The notes under the pieces were generated by a model. That model did no database searches. It was not told the DNA's origin and saw only the letters and a list, made by a program, of their open reading frames with translations. 64,000 bases of DNA from Trogon surrucura (lineage: Eukaryota; Chordata; Aves; Trogoniformes; Trogonidae). The stretch is from NCBI GenBank assembly GCA_020746105.1, contig CM036618.1:125107191-125171190 (forward strand), in the 5' to 3' direction. Of this stretch, positions 25,201 through 36,035 are shown in pieces. Each line of letters begins with the position of its first letter. The stretch's first letter is position 1. The position numbers were made by a program, and so were the translations under genes.

Positions 25201-25548
25201 TAAATATGACATATATGGAATATTCTCGTTGGTCACCTGTCCTGTCTATTACCCCCCGGAGGTGCAACCTTTTACTTCCTTGTGACCCCTCTTACTTCCG
25301 GCAACCCCAGCGTGGCACACAAGAGCCAGCAGTGGCCTTGGTCTCTATCAGAATAAGCATAAGCAAGAGCCTTTCTGCATCCCAGTCCCAGGCAGTGACT
25401 GTAAACCTCAGGTGTTATCACTGCCAGTAGCACACACTGTCTGCAAAAACATGCTGCTGACTTCAGAACGTGCAGCCTTTCAGAAGAGGTTAAACTGGAA
25501 AGTAAAAATCACTAAACAGAACTGAGGTTTTTAGCTCAAACCAGAACA

Positions 25549-25553
25549 ACTTC
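25549..25553. repeat. Target-site duplication, right copy, of the solo LTR
   Basis: The second ACTTC, directly next to the LTR end, matches 24,566-24,570. Confidence 0.8.
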
Positions 25554-27566
25554 TCACTGTCCAGGAGTTTCTATCTGAGTTTTAATCCTGCACCAAAAAA
25601 AAAAAAAAAAATATATTCAAGGAGAAATCTAACTATTTGAGCAGGAAATATTTTGAGAATACTGATTTATATGATTAGATGATATCCTTCAAAAGCACTG
25701 CAGAAATCACTGGAAAAATCTCAGAACTAAATGTTTTGACATTCTATACATCCCAGGCATATTTTTTACTTTTTAAAAATGCATTAATTGAATTATTAAA
25801 ATGTCATAAAGACATTAAGAAATAAAGCTTGATAAGGAAGAGGTTTGGATTTTTCCACTAGAGGCGTTCTTAAAGAAAGACTGTTAAAGTTCTGCATAAG
25901 AAATTAAAAGTACAGATTAAAAAAAACCTAACAACTCACAGTGGGCATAGAATAAATTACACAAGCTTTTAGGTTCAGAATATCACTCCACACTTTCATT
26001 TTGCATGTAATTGCCAAGGAGGTGAGGAAGTCTAGAAGTTGAAATAGAATGTGTGTGTATATTTTCTCCCTGCTTTACCATTTTCTGGTATTACAGGACA
26101 GTATCACAGGGATGTATACATATATATTTTTTAACAAAACATTTCAAACTCTCCAGATAAAATCTGACTCTGCAAGGCAAACTGCAATAGCATTCCAGTT
26201 CTTGAATTCTGTTGCTATAAGGAACTAGCAACAATTACGTGTGGGAACCAAGACAAGCGAAAACACAGAAACACTGCTCCAGCTCAGAAAAAAAAAAAAA
26301 AAAAAAAAAAACAGAAAAAAAAAATATATATAAAGAAAAAAATAAATAGCAACTTAAGGCACATGCAGTATTTTGGATAACGTGGACATGTAAACCACTA
26401 GGATCAAAAGGGGATAAGAAAGTAGGGTGGCACTGCAAAGAAAGGTTATTTCTTCAAGAAAAAGGGAAACCTGGGAAAACCAAATCGTATCTCACCAACA
26501 TTCAGTTGTCTCTCAAATACAGTCATTTGTTCACAGTTTTCTTAAAGCAAAGAATAAAAGAAAATTAAAGAAAAGTTTAGATGTTTGTTTGCTCTCACGA
26601 AGAGTTCCCGTCTGTACAAGCACCTTTGCCCAACGACCAAGAATCATCTGAACCGCAATTTACTTGATGTAAAGGACTGATAAACATCCATCTATAATAC
26701 AAAAGTACACTTTATTGACACGTGTTCCATAAAAGCAACTTTGAAAACGATTGCTTAGTTCTAAGCCGTTACTTCTTAGGTTTTCATCCTGCCATTAACT
26801 TTCTCAGTGCTCAGAATTTTTGTCCCGGTTGCCATCCCTGTCAGTCTTGCCACACAGAAGAGAAGGGAAAGTAGCGCAGGTTAGATTTAAATCCAAAATG
26901 TCAAAATGATAGGTAGTGCAAGAGACTGGGGCTTGTGGGTTGCTCTCTCTCTAAGAGTCATGCGTACAGAATGTCATTTTACAAGAGATTTTTGGTAACG
27001 TAAATTTGTCACATAGCTGTAAACCAAAGGTATCCACAGCTAACAAGAACTGTCAACTCCCTACATCATCACAGAGAATGAAATTACATCAAATTACATC
27101 AAATTTATTACTTGCACTAATAACAGATATTAAAACACCACTTCCCCAACTTGTAAACAAACTGGAAACAGAGGGTGCTCCAAATTGCTTGGTAACTGGT
27201 GCAAGTTTTACAACAGAAAAAAGTTGACTGGATAGGCGGCTGAATACTTTCTTGACCAGTTAGATCGCTTTGGGAGTAAAAACTTACGAAACCTATCACC
27301 TTTGAGAAGAATTCAACAAGATGAGAGAGAGGGAGTTCTCCAACAGTAAGCAGAGAGAATGAGATTCCAGGAATCTAATAACCAAAACAGGGGCAACAGC
27401 TAACTTTGCACAAAAATCTCAAACTTTGATAAAAGAATCTGTAAGGAAAGATGCAGACAACATGGCTTGAAAAACCATCCCAGAGAGTTATTTTATGAAA
27501 TTACATGTGTGCTCCAAGCACAAACATCTACCCGAGACAAAAGCTTGGCTAAGGACTAGCTCCTGA
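25554..27566. other. Unique non-coding DNA with A-rich tracts
   Basis: No gene recognised. A-rich low complexity occurs at about 25,596-25,611 and 26,288-26,345. A tandem duplication of 'aaattacatc' is visible at about 27,080-27,100. Confidence 0.5.
26288..26345. repeat. A-rich low-complexity tract
   Basis: A run of more than 20 A residues is followed by ACAG, further A runs and TATATA. No coding or SINE sequence precedes it, so I do not read it as a retrotransposition tail. Confidence 0.7.
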
Positions 27567-27860
27567 TCACAGAATCACAGAATGTTAGGGATTGGAAGGG
27601 ACCTCGAAAGACCATCAAGTTCAATGCCCCTGCCAGAGCAGGAACGCCTAGATTATGCTACACAGGAACGTGTCCAGGCAGGTCTTCAATGTCTCCAGAG
27701 AAGGAGGCTCCACACCTCTCTGGGCAGCCTGTTCCAGGGCTCCGTCACCCTGAGAAGAAGTTTCTTCTCGAGTTTAAGCAGAACCTCTTGTGTTCCAGTT
27801 TCAGCCCATTACCCCTTGTCCTATCATTGGTTGTCACCGAGAAGAGCCTGGCTCCATACT
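27567..27860 (-). mobile_element. 5'-truncated CR1 LINE, C terminus of ORF2 and 3' UTR
   Basis: On the minus strand this is the final part of CR1: the end of ORF2 (about 27,860 down to about 27,650), then a short 3' UTR ending in two TTCTGTGA-type octamers at 27,567-27,582. It is nearly identical in wording to the copy at 52,028-52,440, so the two belong to the same subfamily. It is truncated at about 27,860, after which the sequence is unrelated. The partial reading frame is not functional on its own. Confidence 0.9.
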
Positions 27861-30714
27861 CAACTTGGAAAGGTATTTAATAAGAAAAAGGGACAATTAT
27901 TCACTACACCATGAAAAGGGCTATTTGGTAACACTTCTGCATCTTTCTGTTGTGGACTTCTTGAAGCACTGTCATGCTCTTTCTTGTCAAGATACTTCTG
28001 CTTTCTGATCCAGCAAAGACAACCTTGTCACCCATCTCATTTAACAACCCCGAAAGGGACAGTTGCCATAGCCTTTCCCTGTGCTTAGAGCAATTCCTTC
28101 CCTTTTCTAGCCCTGGGAAGAAATAGGTGCCTGGATGAAAGTCACACAGTTAAAGTTCAATCTATTAAAAAGAGATCAAGCTTACTGTCAAAAGGAAAAT
28201 TCTAAGACTGTGCCAGCACCAATAACTGTTCTATCACCTACAGGCAGAGATCTGTCTATTGTTATCACTATCTACTGTCTCCAAAACTCAGTAGATGGAT
28301 CGGCACTGACAAGAGTCCTATCAAGCAAAATGGACAACAGTAAACTACAGCCATCTCGGCTTGTGTCAGAAGGCACGCTTCCTTGCCATTTTGTTGCATC
28401 TTGTCATCCACTTTTTTTTTTTTTATGTCTTATTAGCTGTAGCATTCCCAAAATGTGATTAAATCAGCAACCAGGTAGAAACTTCATCTTGATACAGAAA
28501 GGTTGCCCATCAGCAGAGCAAAGCCCATCTGCAAGAAGATGATTTGCTTCTTTGCTACATTTTCTACCCTTCGATAACTGGATGATTGAAGTTCCAGTAA
28601 GATTATGGTTCAAAAAACCCAGGGACTGTCTCTGCCTGGTGTATAACTAGAAGCACCTCAAGACTGAACTAGGAAAGCCAGAACAAGAATCATCTCAGTG
28701 ACACAGAATTAACCCATCCATCTAATAAGCATCTAAGATCTCCTAATAACTGATAAAAATTATGGTCTTGGGTCTCCCTGGATAGCTACATTGAAAACTT
28801 CATTTGCTCCTCATTGACTATCAGAAATATCTTCTTCCAAAGGGGCTTCAGACTTGTTTAAAAAGACAGCAGCATTTTTACCACTATCATCTCCTTCCAC
28901 AAGCCATGGGGATACTTTACAGTTGAGGAGGAGCCTCTCTTAACGAGCTCCAGCTGCTGTGAGCAGTCTCCATAGTTCACTCTTGTACTCGGTGATGACA
29001 GCTAGAAACAGCCAAGGAGGCTCACCAGTATAATCACGATAAAGGAACACCCATTCTGGTCCCTATTTCTCTGTTTATCCACAAAAGTCCGGGTACTCTT
29101 GCAAACAGTACAGAGAGTAAAGCATCACCCCATTTTTTTCCTAATTCTCTTTGCTAGAGCACACAATGCTCAAATCCGATTTTGTAATAAAGGTTTCTAG
29201 GAATATGACAAAAATATTTTGGAGGTTCTGTAATAGAAGTTACATTATTGTTGCTGTGAAACATAGAATCTCCTTTAGCGGCAAAACAGATCTATTTGGA
29301 ACTTCAGCTGATGCTAATAACTTCATAGATCAATGTACAGTTTAATTGATAGAACAGATGGAAGACACAGACTCTGCAACATTAAAGAGTTATACTTAAT
29401 GCACTGGAATAGCTGTGGCTTGGTTTTAAAATGTTCTTTTAATTGTGTGGATGGTTTAACAGTGGCATGGTTTCCACTGGATACTTCCACTTACACCATT
29501 TTACAAGTTTAAAGTACAATTTTGTAAAATGAATGACTTGCAATTTTCTTAGTGGGGAAAAAAATTAGGAATTAAGAAAAAAAGGAAGAAAAGTTTTGAA
29601 GAGCCACTCTTGGTAGGACAGAGAGCTTTGCATAACAAAGGCCAGGCTGATTCAGCTGTCAGGTCAACAAAGCACTGAAGGGCACAGTTAAGTCCACCCT
29701 GCTCACTGAAGAATCGAAGCATACATTTAGACCATCTAATGAAAATGAATGGTTCACATGGGGTCTCAGCACTCAAGAAGAACACACTAAGCAAAAGAGC
29801 TGGATCTTCCAAAATTAAGGATAAATACAAACCTATCTTAAAATGAAAATGACACCATTTAAACTTGAAATTCCGGTGTAACTTTAATGTTAATTACACA
29901 CAACTATTTATATACAAGAGAATGGCGAATTTGTTGATAAACCAAAGATGCTTGATCCCAAAGTTTTCCTGAAAAATCATCCTCTCTGGCAACACACAAT
30001 AAATGCTAATTTGATAATAATCTCTCTCTTTCATTTGTATCAGTATAGATAGACAAAGTTTAACTGGGCCTAACAAAGGAAGACCAATAATTCAAATAAA
30101 GTAGCTGGGTCAGGAATGAGGATGGCAGCCAGGTGTGATATGTTGAATATGAACCTACTCTAATTGGTTATTATACTGCTTTCAAGTTTAAAAAAAGGCA
30201 ATGCACTGATTGGAATCTATTTTCCATTATGGTAATTGATAACATTTGCTACTGAAAACAAAATTTGATACACAAACTGAGAAATTAATTCAGGCTGGGT
30301 TGTATCTTCTGGACAAAGCTAAAAAAGACATGTAAGCTGTCCAGTGCCTAGAACTACCTCAAACTCAAAACAACTCAGAAAATACTCCACCCATCTCCAC
30401 CAACTTCTCTCATATTGACTGTACCACTGCATTAGTGTGACCCATCAGGCAGCCTAAAAGAACAGCCTCTCCCTGAACCCATAATTGCCTTCCTACAGGG
30501 TAAGGCAGCAACACCTTCATCTCCTTGTTTCCAGGCTTTGATTCTTGTGAGTCTAACGAGAAGGTTTCTACAGTCCGTGCTATCATAGGAGGACATCAGA
30601 TCAGCCACAGTCTCCTCTTAGCTGTTTAAACATTTATCTTGTAAACAGCACAAAGAGGTTGACAGAAAGTGCTCTAAAAGGGCAGGCTTAAAAGACTCTA
30701 GTCCTCCCTGACCA
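27861..30714. other. Unique DNA with one coding-like remnant
   Basis: No intact gene. A stop-interrupted frame on the minus strand at about 28,756-29,115 is listed separately. A T run lies at about 28,411-28,424. The rest shows nothing I can name. Confidence 0.5.
28756..29115 (-). pseudogene. Possible coding relic of unknown protein, interrupted by stops
   Basis: One minus-strand frame gives a protein-like reading with several in-frame stops. It includes EYPDFCG, then GPEWVFLYRDYTGEPPWLF and AVITEYKSELWRLLTAAG before one stop, and SPWLVEGDDSGKNAA and NKSEAPLEEDISDSQ before the next. The mix of aromatic, acidic and glycine/proline residues looks more like eroded coding sequence than AT-rich noise. 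I cannot name a family and see no poly(A) tail or target duplication that would prove a processed pseudogene. Chance remains possible. Confidence 0.2.
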
Positions 30715-30880
30715 TATTTTAGAAGCACCAGATGTTTGAAAAGCACCTAACCCCTACCGATTTCAAGTGGGGTTAGACGCCTTTGTATTTTAAAATCCCG
30801 CTCAGCATCTTTTGCATCTCTAGGAGGCAAGTGCTAAGAAAATCTGCCCAGTGCCCTTTAAGGTACCTAGTGGATACTGA
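30715..30880. repeat. Degenerate palindromic repeat relic
   Basis: The half-sites gcacctaacccc (about 30,745) and ggggttagacgcc (about 30,769) face each other across a short spacer (taccgatttcaagt), followed by 'aaaatcccgctcagcatc'. This wording matches the 'cacctaactcccattgatttcaatgggagttaggcgcc' class of old repeats that I recall from turtle, crocodilian and bird genomes. It is probably an ancient non-autonomous DNA transposon. The borders are approximate. Confidence 0.45.
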
Positions 30881-31439
30881 GAACATGGCATTTCTTGTCC
30901 ATGCTAATTAGCACAGCACAATTACTTGTTAGGGGAAGTGTGAAGACGCACTAAGCTTTCATCTCCTTTTACGTACATTCCCACAAAGACCAAATCTCTG
31001 TGGAAAGGAGGTGACTGCACTCAGCCCATTTCCTTCTTAGACTTGAGCACAAGGTGACTGTTTACCCAGTAAAGCCCATCTTGGTCTTTGTATAGAAGAA
31101 AGCAACTAAGAGGCTACAAAGCCTTAACAATACATCTGCTATTAACTAGTCCTGAGTTATGCAGTAACTAGCTAATTCTCTGCAAATGTGCTTCACAGCT
31201 ACCTCTGACACCTCACCTAACTCAGGATTTTGTCTTATTTTCAATAAAGCAATTAGCCATCCAAACTCTGGCCTAAGAGTAATGGTAATTCAGAATAAAA
31301 GGGACACACCCACACCCCCCCACGTTAACATTCATCTGTCCTTGCTTATGCAGGGAAAGTTGTTTTATGGGTTGTCAACAGAGAATACAGCAGAACCATC
31401 TCCCTGCATGGCTTCAAACAGAACATAACACTCTGGAAG

Positions 31440-31515
31440 CAGACTGGTGTAAATTGTGGCGTTTCCATCGTATATGAAATTCAATGGGCTTTTCATTTTC
31501 AGTATAAACCTAAAC
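31440..31515. repeat. Possible palindromic repeat relic
   Basis: The phrases gactggtgtaaattgtggcg and gaaattcaatgggc resemble another member of the old 'ggtgtaaat...ttgacttcaatgg' repeat class. The copy is eroded and the borders are not clear. Confidence 0.3.
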
Positions 31516-31834
31516 TAGTTAAAGCCAGCTCGTGGAAGCACCTCTGCTATGAAACAGCAGTTTGCATTAAAATTACATTATATTGTTTCGACATGTCTGA
31601 AGCAAAGGTTAAAATCATCTTTTTTTGCTGGACATTGTTTCTGTAATACTGCCCCACTGCAGAGCTTCAATATGAACAAGCCCAGAATGATGTGAAGTAT
31701 TTCTGATACAAATTTTATTTTTATGTGAAACTATTCAAATGCTGCCGTACAACATGAACTACCTGAACCAAATCAAATCCTCAGGTCAATTCCTTCTTCC
31801 GAGTGCTCCTTAGATAACAAAGTCTTGTTCTGCA

Positions 31835-32065
31835 AATCTGTTCAATATATTAAAGTTGATTCACTCGGACAGTGTGTAAGATATAATACATTAATCTGGG
31901 CCATTTCAATTTCTGAGGCTGGGACTATAAAACTGGTGTGCTGCATATCTAATTTTTTTGAATACCTGATTTATGCATCCCTCTGATGCATAGTGTCGAT
32001 GGTATGGTGGATGCGGCTGCTGCATTAACAACGGGCTGCATCAGCACTCAAATCTTATCTTGTTA
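31835..32065. promoter_or_regulatory. Candidate conserved non-coding element
   Basis: A repeat-free block with mixed composition and many short factor-like cores (TTAATC, TTATGCATC, ACAAAT, CATTAACAA). A GATGCGGCTGCTGC-type GC island lies inside otherwise AT-rich DNA. No coding frame. The inference comes from texture only. Confidence 0.25.
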
Positions 32066-33941
32066 AATCAGACAAATGTAGCTCAATGAAAAGGAAGGAA
32101 TAAATGCCTAGGATGGTTGAAAGGAGTGAATTTTAATCCTGTTTGTTAGGGGACTTTCATGGTGGGAGCTGAATGACTGAGGCAGGAATGTCCACCAAGA
32201 GCTTATAGGGCTGTGAATTATTATATGCTTATACATACAACTACACAGGCAGGATATACAAAGACAATTTTTCATTTTATTTCCACACCGACAGGTAAAC
32301 ATCCACACACCAACATTCATCCATATACCAACACATACATTTTTAAAATTGGAGAAATAAATGCCTTTTAGGAAAAGGAGACCTGTATTTACAAACCGTG
32401 TATTTCTATCTCTTTCCAATTCAACAACAGCCATAATTGCTTCTTTGCATATAATTTATCATTTTATGCAGTGAAACAAAAGTTATCACATGGACTAAGT
32501 ATCCAGAAATAGATTAGATTTTCAGAGTAATTATATATGTTTATATGATTCTGTGGATAGATGGAGTACTGCTGTCGCTCTATACACAGTCAATATTAAT
32601 TCTCAAGGAAAGAAAATGTTCCTGTGTTTTCACAATGAACGAGACCTTTAAAAATAAGCTTCCTGCCAGACAAGGAAAAGTTTCAATGGCACACACTTTG
32701 CAGACTCAGCCTAGGTATTTACAATAAATGGGAGGCATTGTCAGAATTAATTCTTAGGGAAGACCCTGAATCACTGATCTTTAATTTGAATTCCCTTCTC
32801 TAATAAATTCTTCTATTTTATCTACAGACTAAGTCAGTAGAGAACCTTTGTTTGTTTATCAATAACAACGTGTTTGGGAACAGGGAAGGATCACAAAGCT
32901 TTTGCATAAGGCTATGACCACTGCAGCACAGTGGCATAAAGCAGAGGGAGTATGGATGAAGTCAAGTTATTATTATTATAATACCTGGAATTACTTAATT
33001 GGCTCAAAGGTGAACTTTCATGCCCAGTAAGACACTGGAAATATATTATTTAAGCAAGCTTCAATTCAGCCTTCATTGCCTGCTTTTCTCTCCACAATGA
33101 CTAATTAGAACAGAAAAAGTGTTGCAAATAGTAGATCCCATCTTTGAACCCTCTTCCCTCAGACGCTAAATGACAAGGTCAGAGTTCTCCATTTCTAACA
33201 TCATTATTGCTTATTGTGAGAATTGTTGTGATGTCACAAACCACATTAATGTATGTAGTGATGTAGTATTAATGAGGAGGAGGGCTGAAAAGAGCCTGTC
33301 ATGCACAAATACCGCATGTAGCACCTCTCATATTTGAAAAGACCTAGAACCAAACCCTCGAAAAGAAAGGGAGCTATATCAATGTTGTGTCTTTATTTCC
33401 CTTTTCACTGAACATGAAAGCTCATCTTTAAATTCATGAAATATAAACATTTTAGAATTCCTATCCTGAGTTAACTTAACCCAGCCTCAAAAAAAAAAAA
33501 AAAAAAGAAAAAGACCTAAACAGAAACAGTGACAGAGGCCCAGACATGACAGAGACAATTCACTATAGACATTTTTGATCCAATTATCCAGGAGAGGTTG
33601 GGATATGAAGACCAAATATGCAGAGGTTAATGGAAGAGAAACAAATAAAATGCTCTGTTCTCACTTTTCCTAAAAGTTACAACAGTTTTCCTATATACCA
33701 CATGTTAACAAGTGTGCATATCAATTCAAAGTTGCATTCCTGCTTAGAAAATAAAGGGGGAAACCCCACATTTATTCCAATAACTCCAAATTTAACTGTA
33801 AAACAAGAGTTAATGGCTCTGACAGCTTTGGAGGACTGTGCTGTGAGAACAAGGAGGTTCTACCTCTCCATTAGCCAGGTGAGCTCTCCACAGTCTGGAA
33901 AACCAGAGCAGGTCTTCCAGGGTAAGAAAGGAAAAGGTTGT

Positions 33942-33969
33942 GGGGTTTGGGGGTTTTTGGGGGGGGGGG
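33942..33969 (+). other. G-quadruplex-forming sequence
   Basis: The order GGGG, TTT, GGGGG, TTTTT, then eleven G gives at least four runs of three or more G with short loops. This meets the usual sequence rule for an intramolecular quadruplex. The long G run is also prone to sequencing or replication slippage, so its length may be uncertain. Confidence 0.65.
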
Positions 33970-34489
33970 TGTGGTCCAGGGTTGACAGGCCTGAAGTACT
34001 ATTGGTGGCTACCATCCCCAGTGACTCTGGCTCTCAGCTCAAAGCCCTACTATGGAGGAACGGTGGGAGACAAACAAAATGGCCAAACCTTGGGGAAAAT
34101 ACAGATAAAATGAGCAAATCAAGATAATTGTGCTAATTATCATGATGAAGGAAAGATCCTGTGCTTGCACGAAGGCTCCCCCTCCCCCGTTATGTGCATG
34201 ATGCTGCAGATGCATTCAGGGCAAATGAATTCCAGGCCTCGCTAGATGCTTGAATTTCTGTCAAAGTGGCTCCATTACATATGTGTCCCTCAGGGTCAGA
34301 CTGCATTAGCCAACTCCTTTACTCCATACATGATGAACTAAGGAGTCGGCAGAGTGCATTCCGAAAATGCCTTCGCAACGGATATTTTCAGTGTTTGCAA
34401 GAACTTCAGCTCAGTAAAAATGGGGTGGGGTTTTTTACGTTTTTTTCCTTTTTTTTTTGTTATGTAGTAGAAAAATAAAACATGAAATG

Positions 34490-34830
34490 TCTTTAAGGTC
34501 ACGGAACAGTGACCTCATTGGCTGGGCTAATTTGATTGTGCCAGAACAATAGCACTGTACTCTTCTGCCAGCGAAGTGCATGCTAATTATGCGATTTGCC
34601 CTTGATAAGACCTTGGTGGGTCATTCAGCAGTTGTGATCTGTCACTGACTTCTAATCATGTATTATCGTCTGGGTGAGTCAGAATGGTACCCTAAGCTTT
34701 CTGTCTTTACAGCAATGTGGCACTCTAATTACCTTATGCCAAGTGGATATGCAGAGACTGAATTAAGTGATCACTGTGATTGCCTTCAAAATCTTCTCTT
34801 TATCCTTTGTGTTGCTTCTGTGCAATTTAC
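34490..34830. promoter_or_regulatory. Candidate conserved non-coding element
   Basis: A repeat-free, balanced-composition block with dense factor-like cores: GCTAATTTGATTGTGCC and ACAAT sites near 34,525-34,550, GCTAATTATGCG near 34,582, TGATAAGACC near 34,602, CTAATTACC near 34,727 and TTAAGTGATCACTG near 34,763. It differs from the A/T-run-rich sequence on both sides. I infer a possible enhancer. Confidence 0.3.
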
Positions 34831-35881
34831 ATTTTAAGATGCTGAGAAGCTTTTGGTGAGACTGAAAATGCCACTCTAAAAAAAAATGTTTGTTTTTTTT
34901 TAATTTAAAAAGCATAAAACTAAATTTAAGTCATACCAATTCCTAACTGTATTTAAATGCTGCTAAACAATATACCTCAATAAGAATCTTACAGTAAACT
35001 TGTTAGGAATTATAATACATTCTTTACCTCTTAATCTGCAGCCAAAACAGAAACAAAAGGAAATAAGCCTAATCTGTTTCTCAAGTTTTAACAATTTGTA
35101 ATTGCTATTTAATAAGCAAAATTAATTATAAAGTGCTTTTTCACATTCATCATGCCTGTGAAATGTACATGCTGATACAACAAATACTATAGATGAAACG
35201 TAAAGCTTAAAAAGCTTCATTGCCAACTTCATCATGTTCATTAACAACAGTAAAGATTTGTTGCCAAATCTGGAGGACTTACAGGGTCAACCAATTTCTC
35301 ACCTATCTGTTAACTCATTCTGTGGCAATTTAAGGGTTCTGTGTTATGAAAATGTGTATGAAAATGCTCTGTATTTCACCCAGTACTTTAAAAATCAGTT
35401 AGAGCTGCACTGAACTTCTCTATTGTTGCATAGCAACTCTCAAAAACTACAAAGCAATCTGTTATGGTAAACCAGTTGTATTAACATCTGTATTTGCCCA
35501 AAGAATGATCTAATGCCTTTTGCAAAGAAAATGTGGCGATCTGTCTCCAGGTTAAATAAAGTAATGATTTAAAATAATTTGATAAGATACATTTGTCTGA
35601 ATAATCCTTGAAAATATGAACTCCAAAGTGCTACTTGAAAGTTGTCATAAACCAGACAAAAAATCCTCACAATGCTAAATTTATTGTACCACTAACAGAA
35701 AATAAGGATTTTCAAAGCTTTTCTGTATTGTATGTCAATATTGCAGTATAAATTTTTTTATAGAAACAAACGGAGAAAAAAAAAGTCAATAAAAACCATA
35801 AAGGACAATTGAGAAAAAATTGCAAGCCTTATTTTCCTTGAATCACATGATGCACAAGCAGCAGTATCTGCTGAAACCTGG

Positions 35882-36035
35882 GTTTGTTTGGGGTGGGGCG
35901 GGGGGGAAGGAGGAGGGAGAGAGACAGAGTGAGAGAGAAAAAGAGAAAGAAGCACAGTGCCTAGAAATAAGATGCATTCCCTGGGTGGCAAAACAAAAGA
36001 GCCCAAGGAAAAAAAAAAAAAGGGAAAAAAAGCCC
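35882..36035 (+). repeat. Purine-rich low-complexity tract with a G-quadruplex core
   Basis: GGGGTGGGGCGGGGGGG at 35,890-35,906 is followed by a (GGA)n and (GA)n-like stretch to about 35,950, and later by A-rich runs at 36,006-36,030. Such mirror-like purine tracts can form triplex or quadruplex DNA. The long open frames on both strands here are products of the composition. Confidence 0.65.

Larger units (their letters stand above)
24571..25548 (-). mobile_element. Solo LTR of an ERVL-like endogenous retrovirus
   Basis: On the minus strand the element begins TGTTCTGGTTTGAGC (25,548) and ends CCCTAACCCTCAACA (24,571), so it has the TG...CA ends of an LTR. It is flanked by the 5-bp duplication ACTTC. 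The duplication meets the LTR directly on both sides, with no primer-binding site, internal coding sequence or second LTR, so this is a solo LTR left by LTR-LTR recombination. Without the inserted SINE it is about 800 bp. The U3 region has the look of a common avian ERVL-type LTR: a GGAATATT-type phrase followed by a TATA box. No viral gene is present. Confidence 0.8.

Noticed and set aside
33618..34127. A 169-codon open frame on the plus strand
   Set aside because: It crosses the G-run region, shows no domain or signal and has low-complexity Gly/Trp reading in the G-run. It looks accidental.
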